Assembly (NCBI GenBank): GCA_021787365.1
Contig: JAJYMB010000108.1
Location: 1-54,935 of the forward strand
From: Actinomycetes bacterium
GTDB lineage: Bacteria > Actinomycetota > Acidimicrobiia > Acidimicrobiales > Palsa-688
Direction: 5' to 3'
Length of the DNA stretch: 54,935 nucleotides
The notes beneath the pieces are model-generated. The model had not been told where the DNA came from and did not search any database. It saw nothing but the letters and a program-made list of their open reading frames with translations. This document shows positions 1 to 8,689 of this stretch, in pieces (within the stretch, counting starts at the first letter, position 1; each line of letters begins with the position of its first letter). A program made the position numbers and the translations under genes.

Positions 1-181
1 GAAGGGTTAAAAACGGGCGTCAGCGAGGGGGTGGAAGCACTCAGCCACAGGACGTTGAGACCACGATCTTGCCTGCTCCATGAGGCCGAGCCACAACTCG
101 ACTATCCCGCCATGCTGGGAGTCCTGGAATCGGGCGTGAGCACTCGAGCGCAGGGTAAGATCGGCGACTCGGGGGTTTCAA

Positions 182-1096
182 ATGTCACTGACGTTCGCCG
201 ACTCGACCAGTTTGCTCACCGACCCAACGGCACTGCGCCAGCGTTTGGACCGGGACAGCTGCCTGTTTTTCCATGGCATCTTGTCCCCGGCCGAAGTCGG
301 GCGAGTGCGCAACGACGTGCTCGGGATCCTGGAGGAGAAGGGTTGGCTCAGACATGGCAGCCCCCGCTCGGAGGCCTGGCCCGGCCCAAAGGTCGTGCGG
401 GAAGGTGACGATGCTTGGTGGCCCGTTTATGAAGCCGTCCAGTCTCTCGAGACGTTCCATCGCTTGGCTCACGACCCAGAGCTCGTGGGCCTGGCCGCTG
501 CCCTGCTATCAGTAGGCAAAGAACAGGTGCTCGTGCACCCGCGCAAGATCGCCAGGATCACCTTTCCAGCCTCGGCTTTCCCGACGCCCCCGCACCAAGA
601 TTTCCCCCTTGTCCAGGGCTCTACAGACACCCTCACAGCCTGGGTACCCCTCGGGGAGTACGGGCCGGCGCTCGGCGGGCTGCGGGTCTTGCTCGGGTCG
701 CACCGTAGAGGCCTCCGCCCGACGGCGCCAGCCCACGGGGTCGGCGGTGTTGGAGTCTCGGCAGATCTCGACGACGAGCGCTGGGCCACCGTTTCCTACA
801 CGCCGGGAGACGTGCTTGTGTTCCACAGTCTGAGCGTCCACTGGGCACCAGAAAACCGCGGTGAGCGGCTGCGCTTGAGCTGCGACTACCGGTACCAGTC
901 GGCGGCCGAGCGAGTAGCCGCCTCTTCGCTGCGCCCCCACTTCTGGCCTCGCCTGCCTGACTGGCCCGAGCTCACCCGAGGATGGGCCGCCTCGCGATGG
1001 GTCGACGCCCCGGCTTCAGTCAGCGTCGCGCCTCAGGAGCCGCTGGAAGGGCTGGAGGCGCCGACGAGCAAGCTCGTCAGCACCGGAGGACACTAG
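182..1096 (+). CDS. Phytanoyl-CoA dioxygenase (PhyH) family protein
   Basis: 304 aa, close to the usual PhyH size. The Fe(II)/2-oxoglutarate facial triad is visible: His138 and Asp140 in PPHQD, a distal His near residue 220 (HSLSVHW), and Arg229 as the likely 2-oxoglutarate anchor. The family hydroxylates small organic substrates in the cytosol; the substrate here cannot be read from sequence. The ATG at 182 follows a GGGGG stretch at a good distance. It is the only plus-strand gene at the left edge and converges on the minus-strand sulfatase-like gene with a 24-base gap, so it is not co-transcribed with the glycan locus. PhyH genes are often found beside sugar oxidoreductases and TIM-barrel isomerases, which fits a catabolic role but proves nothing. 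The 181 bases upstream show nothing I recognise. Confidence 0.85.
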   Translation: MSLTFADSTSLLTDPTALRQRLDRDSCLFFHGILSPAEVGRVRNDVLGILEEKGWLRHGSPRSEAWPGPKVVREGDDAWWPVYEAVQSLETFHRLAHDPELVGLAAALLSVGKEQVLVHPRKIARITFPASAFPTPPHQDFPLVQGSTDTLTAWVPLGEYGPALGGLRVLLGSHRRGLRPTAPAHGVGGVGVSADLDDERWATVSYTPGDVLVFHSLSVHWAPENRGERLRLSCDYRYQSAAERVAASSLRPHFWPRLPDWPELTRGWAASRWVDAPASVSVAPQEPLEGLEAPTSKLVSTGGH

Positions 1097-1120
1097 GCCT
1101 CAAAGCTGACCGTGGGCAGG

Positions 1121-2428
1121 TCATATTGCTGGCTGTTCGCTCGCGGCCGCGTCCACCCAGGCTTGAGCCGGCACGCCCTGCAGGCTCTGCACCCTGAGCG
1201 GGTCCGGTTGGCTGCCAAGAAGCTCTTCCCAAGCGCGGCGCAAGCAAAGCTCCAAGCGGTCCACGACCTCGGGGTGGGACCCCACCACGTTGACCGACTC
1301 AGCCGGGTCGGCTGAGAGGTCGAACAACTCGTCCTCGCTCCTTTGGTGGACCCCGGGGTCGATCACCTTCACCAGCTTCCAGTCACAGGTGCGGATGGCC
1401 CACTTGACCTCCCATGTCCCTTCCGACAAGTAGACCGCTTCGTAGCCCGGCGCGTCAGGCGCGTTGACTGCAACTTCGACCAGGTCCCTGCCCGTCATCG
1501 GCGAGGGCACAGCCAGCCCGAACCGGGCGAGGACGGTGGGCGCAAGGTCGGTGTGCTGGTAGATGCCACCCACGGCCACGCCTTTGGGTACGCCTCGGCC
1601 GGCCATCACCAGGGGCACATGGACGGTATCGTCGTACAGGCCGGCGTGGTCGAAAAACCCCGGTCTGCTGTACATGACTTCGCCGTGGTCGGCTGTAAAG
1701 ATGACGACGAAATCGTCGCCGCCCTCGAAAAGCGCGGAGAACACCCGGGCGAGCTGGTCGTCCAGGTAAGAGATCTCGGCGTCGTAGAGGCCCCGCACGA
1801 AGTCCAAGTCCCGGAAGGCGCCGTAGCGGCGCACCTGCCAGCGGTAGGCGAAGGGGTAGCTCGGCTCAGCTTGCCATCGCTCGATGCCGTCGGCTGCGCC
1901 GTCGTTGGGGTCACCATCATAGTGGCGGAGCCGGTAAGTCTCGGGCGGCAGGTAGGGGCTGTGGGTGTCCCAATAGTGGGCGAAGGCAAACCACGGCCCC
2001 TCGGTGTTACGGGCCAGCCACGGCAGGAGCTCGGCGTTAACTTCGGCCGCGTCCAAGAGCGCCTTCCCGTGCCGAAGGTTGTGGTACTCGCTCCAGCCCT
2101 GGCCGAACCATGCCTTGGAGTCCGCAAGGTTGTCGAAGGCAACTGTCCGCACGCCCCCGGCCTTCAGCACGCTCGGCAACCACGGGGTGCCAGGGCGCGG
2201 GACGGCACTAAGTTGCTTGTGGACCATCACGCCGTGGCGGGCGGCGTGCTGGCCCGAGAACATGGTCGTGTGGGCGGGCTCGGTCGGGATGTTGGGAGCA
2301 AAGAAGGAGCTGAACCGTACCCCCTGGGCAGCCAGGCCGTCCAGGTTGGGGCTCGTCTGGCGGTGGTAGCCGTAGCTCCCCAGGTGGTCCGCCCTCAATG
2401 CGTCCGCAACGATCAGCAATACGCGCAT
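1121..2428 (-). CDS. Sulfatase-fold hydrolase, Thr at nucleophile position (copy 1)
   Basis: 435 aa alkaline-phosphatase/sulfatase superfamily protein. It begins with the metal-binding strand IVADALRADHLGSYGY and carries a later ADHG metal site followed by FFDHAGLYDD. In the place of the sulfatase signature C/S-x-P-x-R...TG it reads TEPAHTTMFSG (residues 49-59): Thr49 replaces the formylglycine Cys/Ser and His53 replaces the Arg. Such a site cannot be matured to formylglycine. Thr nucleophiles are known in phosphodiesterase and phosphotransferase branches of the superfamily. The start is ATG at 2428, because the reading frame upstream is not protein-like and homology starts here. It lies 4 bases downstream of copy 2 and is probably the last gene of the operon. 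There is no signal peptide, so it is probably cytoplasmic. The substrate is unknown: a phosphate, phosphonate or sulfate ester are all possible. Confidence 0.85.
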   Translation of the reverse strand: MRVLLIVADALRADHLGSYGYHRQTSPNLDGLAAQGVRFSSFFAPNIPTEPAHTTMFSGQHAARHGVMVHKQLSAVPRPGTPWLPSVLKAGGVRTVAFDNLADSKAWFGQGWSEYHNLRHGKALLDAAEVNAELLPWLARNTEGPWFAFAHYWDTHSPYLPPETYRLRHYDGDPNDGAADGIERWQAEPSYPFAYRWQVRRYGAFRDLDFVRGLYDAEISYLDDQLARVFSALFEGGDDFVVIFTADHGEVMYSRPGFFDHAGLYDDTVHVPLVMAGRGVPKGVAVGGIYQHTDLAPTVLARFGLAVPSPMTGRDLVEVAVNAPDAPGYEAVYLSEGTWEVKWAIRTCDWKLVKVIDPGVHQRSEDELFDLSADPAESVNVVGSHPEVVDRLELCLRRAWEELLGSQPDPLRVQSLQGVPAQAWVDAAASEQPAI

Positions 2429-2432
2429 GGCG

Positions 2433-3845
2433 TCACCCGGAAGCGGCCCGAGAGGCCTGCCCCACCCCTGCCTGCAGCCGACGAGCCGAGTCCGCGCTCC
2501 CAATATGGAGGGTCCTGTAAGCGTCCTCGCTCGAGCGGAACGGCCCGAGGCCCGCCTTCCCGTGCCAGTCGACCAGGACCTCGATTGGGCTGGGCCGGCC
2601 TGTCGCTTCTGTCCGGCTCGTGATGTGCGCTTCCATGCGCCGGCACAACTCGCTCACAACCTCGGGGCGCGCATGCGCGAGGTTGACCTCCTCCCCCGGG
2701 TCGGCGCGTAGGTCGTACAGCTCCACCGGGGGTTTGAAATGGAAATCGGGCTCCAACGCTACGATCAGCTTCCACTCGGGCGTGCGCCAGCCGTGCTTGC
2801 GCATCCAGGTCGCCTCCGTGAGGTAGAGCTCGGCGTCGTGACGCGCGGCAGCGCCCCCTATGACATCGAGCAAGCTGTGGCCCGTCACGTCCTTCGGGAC
2901 AGCCGCTTTCAGCCCGGCCAGTTCGAACAGGGTGGGTAGTAAGTCGGCGTGCTGGGCCGCTTCGGTCAGTCGGCGCCCGGAGGGGACCCGCCCCGGGTAG
3001 CGGACGATCAGGGGTACGTGCAGGACGCAGTCGTACAAGCCATGGTGGTCGAAAAAACAGTCATGGTCGTAGAGGGTTTCGCCGTGGTCCGCCGTCAGCA
3101 CGACGATCGTCTCCTCGGCGACGCCCCTGGCCTCCAATTGGTGGAGCAGCCTGCCGATGCAGGCGTCCATGTAGGCTACGGCGCCGTCGTAGGAGGCCAC
3201 GATGAAATCGGCGTCGGTGATACCTGGGGGCATCCAGGAGGCGAAGAAGTCTGCGAAGGGGGCGAAGGACATGACCGGGGCCATGGAATACTTGGCCGGG
3301 TCGCACTCGTCGCCCCAGTAGAAGAGCCTGTCGTAGGGAGGAGGCGGTAGGTAGGGCGAGTGGGGGTCCATGTGCCGCAACAGCACGAACCACGGCTTAC
3401 CCTCGCCGATCAAGCGGTCCAGTTCAGGCTGGGCCACGTCGTTGAGGCCCTCGGCCTTCCTGAGGGGCGCCTCCGCCAGGCTGCCCCATGCCTTGTAGTC
3501 GAGGTAGCGGTCGAAGCCTCGTGAGGCGGCGTTGCCCGTAAAGCCGACGCAGGTGGTCGAGTAACCGGCCCTCCCCAGGATCTCGGCCATACTCTCGCAC
3601 CCGGGAGCAAATTCGCGCTGGCGAAGCCCGACTATGCCGGTGCCGAAACAGTCCTTCCCCGTCAGCATGGAGCCGTAGCCAGGCGTGGTCGGGATATGGG
3701 GGGACCAGTACTGTTCGAAGAGCGTCCCCTGGGCGGCCAGGCGGTCGATGTGGGGCGAGGTAGGCCGGCGGTAGCCGTAGCAGCCCAGGCGGTCCGCCCG
3801 CAGCGAGTCCACTGCTATCAACAAGATGTTCGGGGCGCGCCCCAC
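2433..3845 (-). CDS. Sulfatase-fold hydrolase, Thr at nucleophile position (copy 2)
   Basis: 470 aa, paralogous to its downstream neighbour. The N-terminal metal strand reads IAVDSLRADRLGCYGY, and the second metal site TADHGETLYDHD is followed by FFDHHGLYD. The signature position reads TTPGYGSMLTG (residues 53-63), which aligns exactly with C-x-P-x-R-x-x-L-L-T-G but with Thr53 for Cys/Ser and Tyr57 for Arg. The start is GTG at 3845, three bases after the stop of the TIM-barrel isomerase, so translation is probably coupled. No signal peptide is seen. Automated annotation will call it a sulfatase or arylsulfatase. The active site argues for a Thr-nucleophile phosphoesterase-like chemistry instead, or a non-canonical sulfatase. 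Confidence 0.85.
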   Translation of the reverse strand: MGRAPNILLIAVDSLRADRLGCYGYRRPTSPHIDRLAAQGTLFEQYWSPHIPTTPGYGSMLTGKDCFGTGIVGLRQREFAPGCESMAEILGRAGYSTTCVGFTGNAASRGFDRYLDYKAWGSLAEAPLRKAEGLNDVAQPELDRLIGEGKPWFVLLRHMDPHSPYLPPPPYDRLFYWGDECDPAKYSMAPVMSFAPFADFFASWMPPGITDADFIVASYDGAVAYMDACIGRLLHQLEARGVAEETIVVLTADHGETLYDHDCFFDHHGLYDCVLHVPLIVRYPGRVPSGRRLTEAAQHADLLPTLFELAGLKAAVPKDVTGHSLLDVIGGAAARHDAELYLTEATWMRKHGWRTPEWKLIVALEPDFHFKPPVELYDLRADPGEEVNLAHARPEVVSELCRRMEAHITSRTEATGRPSPIEVLVDWHGKAGLGPFRSSEDAYRTLHIGSADSARRLQAGVGQASRAASG

Positions 3846-3848
3846 AGG

Positions 3849-4646
3849 TTAGCGCTCCCCGCACGCCTGCAGGCAGGCCTGCAAGTGGCCCCGGGACTCC
3901 GAGGCAATGGCCTGGCACGAGACGAGGTCGTAGGCTTTGGCCCCGATCACCTCGAGTTCAACCGGCCCGGTGTAGCCGGACTCGTGCAGTACGCCTATGT
4001 AGGCGAGCAAGTCGATGTCGCCCCTCCCGCACGCCTGGTCCTCGGGGAGGCCAGGGCCGGACTCGCGGCCTTTACAGTCCCTTATATGCACATGACGGAC
4101 TCTGGAGACCACCGCACGAAGCGCCTCCACCGGGTCCTCGCCTGCCCGATGGATGTGGCTCGGGTCCATGTCCAGGCCAAATGCGGGCGAGCCGATGGCT
4201 TCGAGGGCGCGCAGGCTCGTCGGGGTGTCCCATATAGCCGCACCCACGTGGGCCTTGACGCAAAGGCAGACGCCATGGTCCTCCGCCCGCTTGGCCAGGT
4301 CGCCGAGCGACGCGATGGCGGCAATTAAGGACGTCTCGTCACCGGTCTTGCCACCGGGCCCGCAATTGACAACCGGGATGCCGAGGGCTTGTGCCGCCTG
4401 GAAAGCCTGCTCCATAATTTCCGGGTCCTGGCTCGGCTGCTCTATGGCCAGCAATTCCAAGCCGTAGCGCTCGCTCATCTCCCGGACCGGGCCGACCAGC
4501 TCCTGCCAGCGCTCCAGTACGAGGTGCTCGCTCATCTTGGGGATGGCCGACAGCTCGATACCGTCGTAGCCTGCTCTCGCCGCACCGGCAAAAGCCTCCT
4601 CCAGGCCGTGGCCTCCCCATAGCACGCTGTTGACGCCGGTCTTCAT
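3849..4646 (-). CDS. Sugar phosphate isomerase/epimerase-like TIM-barrel protein (copy 1)
   Basis: 265 aa, AP-endonuclease-2/xylose-isomerase-like TIM barrel. Likely metal ligands sit in GIELSAIPK, LDMDPSHIHRAGEDP, HVHIRDCKG and VELEVIG, the usual Glu/Asp/His set. The ATG at 4646 overlaps the stop of the upstream oxidoreductase by 4 bases (ATGA) and is preceded by a GGAGGG ribosome site. The family includes epimerases, inosose dehydratases and isomerases, and also the DgpB/DgpC-type subunits that cleave 3-keto C- or O-glycosides. The strict pairing with a Gfo/Idh oxidoreductase makes a keto-sugar substrate plausible; this is inference. It acts in the cytosol. Confidence 0.82.
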   Translation of the reverse strand: MKTGVNSVLWGGHGLEEAFAGAARAGYDGIELSAIPKMSEHLVLERWQELVGPVREMSERYGLELLAIEQPSQDPEIMEQAFQAAQALGIPVVNCGPGGKTGDETSLIAAIASLGDLAKRAEDHGVCLCVKAHVGAAIWDTPTSLRALEAIGSPAFGLDMDPSHIHRAGEDPVEALRAVVSRVRHVHIRDCKGRESGPGLPEDQACGRGDIDLLAYIGVLHESGYTGPVELEVIGAKAYDLVSCQAIASESRGHLQACLQACGER

Positions 4647-5647
4647 TTGCCCTCCTCTCCCACATCGACCACCGTCCCCGTGTCGAAGGACCTGATGCAA
4701 GCCTCTATGACGAGCTGGGCCGCCAAGGCGTCGGCGGCCTTGCCATCCACTTCGTCCGGCGGCACCTTGGCCTCCAGGTCGGCGAGCCATGCCCCGATGC
4801 GCTCGGCAAAGGTCTCCTGGAAGCTCCTCATCCCTCCCAGGTAGTCGTAGGCCTCGGTGGAAATGGAACGGCGTGGGGAGAACACGAGACGCTCGCAGGC
4901 GTTGGACAAGACGAAGCGGCCCTCGGAGCCCACCAACTCACAGGTCTCGAGCCCGTAGGAGCTCCCGGCGTCGTAGCTCCCTGTGAGGTGGCCCAGCGCT
5001 CCGGAGCGGAAAAGTAGGTTGGCCTGCACGTTGGACCAGATCTTCCGGCCAGCGCCCTTCTTGAAGAAGGCTTGGACCTGCCTGACGTCGCCACAGAAAT
5101 AGCGCATGACGTCGATGGAGTGAGGGTGGAGCGCACGCATGTGGAAGTGCGGCGACGACTCATTGGGGTTGTTGATCCACATGGTCATGTTGCAGAGGTT
5201 GACCTCGCCGAGGCGTCCTTCGTCGAGCCACGAACGCGCCCTCCGTGCGGCGGGCGTGAACCGGTGGTTCAAGTTGATGCCATAAGGGAGGCCCATCTCC
5301 GACGCCAGCGCTACCATCTCCTTCGCGTGGTCGATCCGGTTGGAGATCGGCTTCTCGCCAAGCACGGCCACACCGGCGCGCAACAACTCCATCGTCGGCG
5401 CGTAGTGGTCTCCCCCGTTTTCTTCCCCTGCTGTGCACACGCTGGCGGCATCGACCCCGAGATCGGCCGCCATCAGTCCGGCCACAGACGTAAACCAGGG
5501 GACGTCGAAGGACTCCCCGGCTTTCCTCGCCACCTCCGGGACGGCGTCGCAAACCGCCGTCAGCTCTGCGCGCTGGTCGGCGGCATAACACCGAGCGTGG
5601 GTGGTGCCAATATGGCCCATCCCCACTACAGCCACCCTTACAGTCAC
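4643..5647 (-). CDS. Gfo/Idh/MocA family oxidoreductase (copy 1)
   Basis: 334 aa. The N-terminal Rossmann fold has VAVVGMGHIGTTHA (GxGxxG) and the family motif GEKPISN, which carries the catalytic Lys. The C-terminal alpha/beta domain has HPHSIDVMRYF. It is an NAD(P)-dependent dehydrogenase of a sugar, cyclitol or glycoside; the exact substrate is not readable. The start is GTG at 5647 after an AAGGGGG ribosome site. It overlaps the following isomerase gene by 4 bases, the same arrangement seen at 14937-16118. It lies 74 bases after the peptide-type ABC importer and is probably part of the same transcript. Confidence 0.87.
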   Translation of the reverse strand: MTVRVAVVGMGHIGTTHARCYAADQRAELTAVCDAVPEVARKAGESFDVPWFTSVAGLMAADLGVDAASVCTAGEENGGDHYAPTMELLRAGVAVLGEKPISNRIDHAKEMVALASEMGLPYGINLNHRFTPAARRARSWLDEGRLGEVNLCNMTMWINNPNESSPHFHMRALHPHSIDVMRYFCGDVRQVQAFFKKGAGRKIWSNVQANLLFRSGALGHLTGSYDAGSSYGLETCELVGSEGRFVLSNACERLVFSPRRSISTEAYDYLGGMRSFQETFAERIGAWLADLEAKVPPDEVDGKAADALAAQLVIEACIRSFDTGTVVDVGEEGK

Positions 5648-5721
5648 CTTTTAGCCCCCTTCATATGGCTCCTTTCGTCTTTGGCCCTTGCGGACCACAC
5701 CATCGGCAACCCCCCACATGG

Positions 5722-6774
5722 CTACCTACCACTCAGGACGGCCCCCTCAGGCATGGCTCGCCCCTCCGCGCTCGCTCCGAGTACCGCTTGGAGGTCGGGC
5801 ACCTTGTCGGGGAACCAGCACGCGACCCGGTGGCCATGTTGGGGCCCTGAGTCCACGAGGGGGGGCGTATCGACCCGGCACTTGTCCTCCGCGTACGGGC
5901 ACCGGTTGGAAAACACGCACCCGGTGGCCGAGGGCTCGCCCGTAACCCGCTCCGCGGCCACCTTGGTCGCCTCGGTGCGTCGGCGACGGGCGACCTTTGG
6001 GTCGGGCACGGGCACGGCGTCGAGGAGCAGGAAAGTGTAGGGATGGCGGGGGTGGCGGATCAACTGCTCCGCCGGCCCCTCCTCGACGACGACGCCGAAG
6101 AACATCACGACTATCCGCCCGCCTCGGGCGAAGTACCGCACCACCCCGAAGTCGTGGCTAATAAAGACGTAGGCCAGGTTGAGCTCGGAGCGCATCGATA
6201 GCAACAAGTCGAGCACCGCCACTCGCATAGACACGTCGAGCATGCTCACGGCTTCGTCTGCCACCACCAACCTGGGCCGGAGGCCCATCGTCCGCGCGAT
6301 CACGAGCCGTTGCCTCTGGCCGCCCGAGAGCTGGTGCGGGTAGCGCCGAAGGAACGCCGGGGTCGCCTCCAAGCCGACGGACTCGAGAAGCCGGAACAAT
6401 TCCGAGCGGGCCGTCCGCCGCGTCACGATGTGGTGGTAGAGGAGCCCGGTCTTGAGCGTCTCTTCCACCGTGAGGCCCGGGTTCAGCGACGCATAAGGGT
6501 CCTGGTGGACAACCTGGACCGCACGTCGGTAGGCCGCATGCTCCTTCTTCGAGAGGTCCCAAATGTCCTTTCCCTCGTAACGGACCTCGCCCTCGAGTGG
6601 CCTCACCAACCCGACGATCACCCGGCCGAGGGAGGTCTTGCCGCACCCCGACTCACCCACCACCGCCACGACCGACCCCTCCTCGACCTCGAGGTTGACC
6701 CGGTTGAGGACGGGGATCTCGCTGACCGTGATCGGGTAGCGGTGGGTGACGTCACTTACGGACAGCAGGGTCAC
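5722..6774 (-). CDS. ABC importer ATPase, peptide/oligosaccharide type (DppF/OppF-like)
   Basis: 350 aa. Walker A is GESGCGKTS (residues 40-48), the signature is LSGGQRQR, and Walker B leads into DEAVSMLD, with Ala where Pro is usual. The C-terminal Opp/Dpp extension holds the Cys-rich stretch GCVFSNRCPYAEDKC. It hydrolyses ATP for the importer encoded just upstream. The GTG start at 6774 overlaps the stop of the partner ATPase by 4 bases. In saccharolytic bacteria, Opp/Dpp-class importers beside glycosidases often carry oligosaccharides, and this context points that way. It is a membrane-associated cytosolic subunit. Confidence 0.9.
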   Translation of the reverse strand: MTLLSVSDVTHRYPITVSEIPVLNRVNLEVEEGSVVAVVGESGCGKTSLGRVIVGLVRPLEGEVRYEGKDIWDLSKKEHAAYRRAVQVVHQDPYASLNPGLTVEETLKTGLLYHHIVTRRTARSELFRLLESVGLEATPAFLRRYPHQLSGGQRQRLVIARTMGLRPRLVVADEAVSMLDVSMRVAVLDLLLSMRSELNLAYVFISHDFGVVRYFARGGRIVVMFFGVVVEEGPAEQLIRHPRHPYTFLLLDAVPVPDPKVARRRRTEATKVAAERVTGEPSATGCVFSNRCPYAEDKCRVDTPPLVDSGPQHGHRVACWFPDKVPDLQAVLGASAEGRAMPEGAVLSGR

Positions 6775-7781
6775 GGCGCGACCACCGCTCGCTCGAGCAT
6801 TTCGTTCGCGACATAGCAGGCGACGGAGTGGCCGTCCCGGTCGCTCACGAGGGGTGGTTCGGCCTCGGCACACGCCGGCCGCGCCAGCTCGCAGCGCGGG
6901 CCGAATCGGCAACCTCGCGGCAGGTCGAGCAGGTTGGGCACCTGCCCAGGGATGGACTTGATCAAAGCTTCGTCACGGACGACGCTCGGGATCGCTTCTA
7001 TCAGCGCCTTTGCGTACGGGTGCCGGCGGCTCCCGTAGAAGATCTCGTCCACCGTCCCCACTTCAACAAGCCGTCCGGCGTACATTACCGCCACCCGCTC
7101 GGCCATCTCGGCCACGAGGCCCAAGTCGTGGGTAACAAAAATGATTGTGGTCCCCAACGTCTCATGGAGGTCTCGCAGGATGTCGATCACGAGCCGCTGG
7201 TTGAGCACGTCGAGCGCCGTCGTGGGCTCGTCCAGGACGAGGGCCGACGGCCTCAGCAGCATGGCTATGGCGATCGCAACTCGCTGTTTCATCCCCCCGG
7301 ACAACCTGCTTTCGTAGCTGCCCCAGACCCCCCCGGGGGGCAACCGGACCAGTTGCAGGAGCCGTTCGAAGTACTCCCGCCCTTCTCCTGCCGTCGCGAA
7401 GGCGTCCGGGTGGGAGCTCAGGATGTGCTCCACCTGGCGACCCACGGTTAGGACAGGGTTCAAGGCGTTCATCGCCGCCTGGAACACGATGGCCACGTCC
7501 GCCGCCCGGAACTCGTTGAGTTGCTTGCGGCTCATCCGCGTCACGCTCCGGCCCCTATAGCGCACTTCACCACTGCTCACCACGCCGGGCGGAGGCACCA
7601 TGCTGAGCAACGAGTACGCGAGAGTCGACTTCCCACACCCGGACTCGCCTACCAGGGCGCAGACCTCGCCCTCAGCCACAGTCAGGCTAACCTCTTCCAC
7701 GGCACGCAGGCGCCCGAAGCTCACCGTCAGGTTGTCGACCTCTATGAGCGCGGGGCCGGCTCCCTCCCGCCCGACCGTCAT
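6771..7781 (-). CDS. ABC importer ATPase, peptide/oligosaccharide type (DppD/OppD-like)
   Basis: 336 aa. Walker A is GESGCGKST (residues 45-53), the signature is LSGGMKQR, Walker B ends in LDEPTTALD, and the switch His is in THDLG. The Cys-rich C-terminal motif GCRFGPRCELARPAC is typical of the oligopeptide-class ATPases. The ATG at 7781 is chosen because a GGAGAGG ribosome site precedes it and homology starts nearby; a GTG one codon upstream (7784) is also possible. It overlaps the DppF-like gene by 4 bases and lies 34 bases after the permease gene, so the two ATPases and two permeases form one operon. Confidence 0.9.
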   Translation of the reverse strand: MTVGREGAGPALIEVDNLTVSFGRLRAVEEVSLTVAEGEVCALVGESGCGKSTLAYSLLSMVPPPGVVSSGEVRYRGRSVTRMSRKQLNEFRAADVAIVFQAAMNALNPVLTVGRQVEHILSSHPDAFATAGEGREYFERLLQLVRLPPGGVWGSYESRLSGGMKQRVAIAIAMLLRPSALVLDEPTTALDVLNQRLVIDILRDLHETLGTTIIFVTHDLGLVAEMAERVAVMYAGRLVEVGTVDEIFYGSRRHPYAKALIEAIPSVVRDEALIKSIPGQVPNLLDLPRGCRFGPRCELARPACAEAEPPLVSDRDGHSVACYVANEMLERAVVAP

Positions 7782-7815
7782 CACCGGAACCGCCTCTCCA
7801 AAGTCAGCCGCCTGC

Positions 7816-8667
7816 TCACTGAGCACGCAGCCTGGGGTTGAAGAGCTGGTCCAGCGCCCGGGCAAAAAAGACGAGCGCCACCTGTAGGAACACGATTGCC
7901 GCCATGGGCGAGACCAAGTACAACAGGCTCTTGCTCGTGTAGAGAGCACCGTTGCCCATGGCCAGGTTGATCATGATCCCCCAATTGGTGCCGCTCACAG
8001 GGGCGACCCCGAGGACGAAGAGGCCCACCTCTGCATATATCGCCCCAGTGACTGTCAGGAGGAAATTGATCGCCACGTACGGTCCCACATTGGGTAGCAG
8101 TTGCCGGCTGATCATGTTACGGAGCGGCAAACCCTGCACCTTCGCGGCCTCGATGTAGTCTGCCGTCCGCAGGCTGAGCGCCTGAGACCTCACCGCCCGA
8201 GCGAGGCCGGCCCATGCCGTTATTGCGATGATGGCAGCGAGGATGAAGGGGCTGCTCGACCGGATGATGGCAGCAACCGCAATCACCAGGGGGAGGCCGG
8301 GGATCGTGAGGAAGCCGTCGGCCACGCGCATCAGCACCATATCGATGGCCCCGCCCAGGTAGCCGGTGGCGAGCCCGATGACCACCCCGACGAACACAGC
8401 GAAGATCGCCGCCAACAGGCCCACCTCGATCACCGGCCTCGTCCCCACTATCACTTCGGAGAGCACGTCCTGGCCGAGAAAGTCCGTCCCCAAGGGGTGG
8501 CGCCACGACGGGGTCAGGTAGGCGAGGGACGGGTTGGCCACCTTGCCCACGTGGACGAAGACGGGCCCGAAGAGCGCAGCCACGAGGTATATGACGAGCA
8601 CCGCCCCACCGACCAAGGCCGGCTTGTCGCTCACACAGATCCGCCACAGGCTCTTCAGCAGTTCCAC
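7816..8667 (-). CDS. ABC importer permease, DppC/OppC-like
   Basis: 283 aa, about six hydrophobic segments. It has the DppC-type N-terminus with HPLGTDFLGQDVLSEV and an EAA-like loop with EAAKVQGLPLRNMI before ISRQLLPN. The GTG start at 8667 is selected by a GGAGGG ribosome site 3-4 bases upstream and by loss of family resemblance further upstream. This start lies 23 bases inside the end of the preceding permease gene. With the DppB-like protein it forms the membrane channel of the importer. Confidence 0.88.
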   Translation of the reverse strand: MELLKSLWRICVSDKPALVGGAVLVIYLVAALFGPVFVHVGKVANPSLAYLTPSWRHPLGTDFLGQDVLSEVIVGTRPVIEVGLLAAIFAVFVGVVIGLATGYLGGAIDMVLMRVADGFLTIPGLPLVIAVAAIIRSSSPFILAAIIAITAWAGLARAVRSQALSLRTADYIEAAKVQGLPLRNMISRQLLPNVGPYVAINFLLTVTGAIYAEVGLFVLGVAPVSGTNWGIMINLAMGNGALYTSKSLLYLVSPMAAIVFLQVALVFFARALDQLFNPRLRAQ

Positions 8668-8689
8668 TTTCCCTCCGTTCCGCCGAACC

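Noticed and set aside
1343..2623. Long plus-strand open frame opposite the sulfatase-like genes
   Set aside because: It is antisense to a well-supported gene, has no family resemblance, and its length is explained by GC-rich codon bias.
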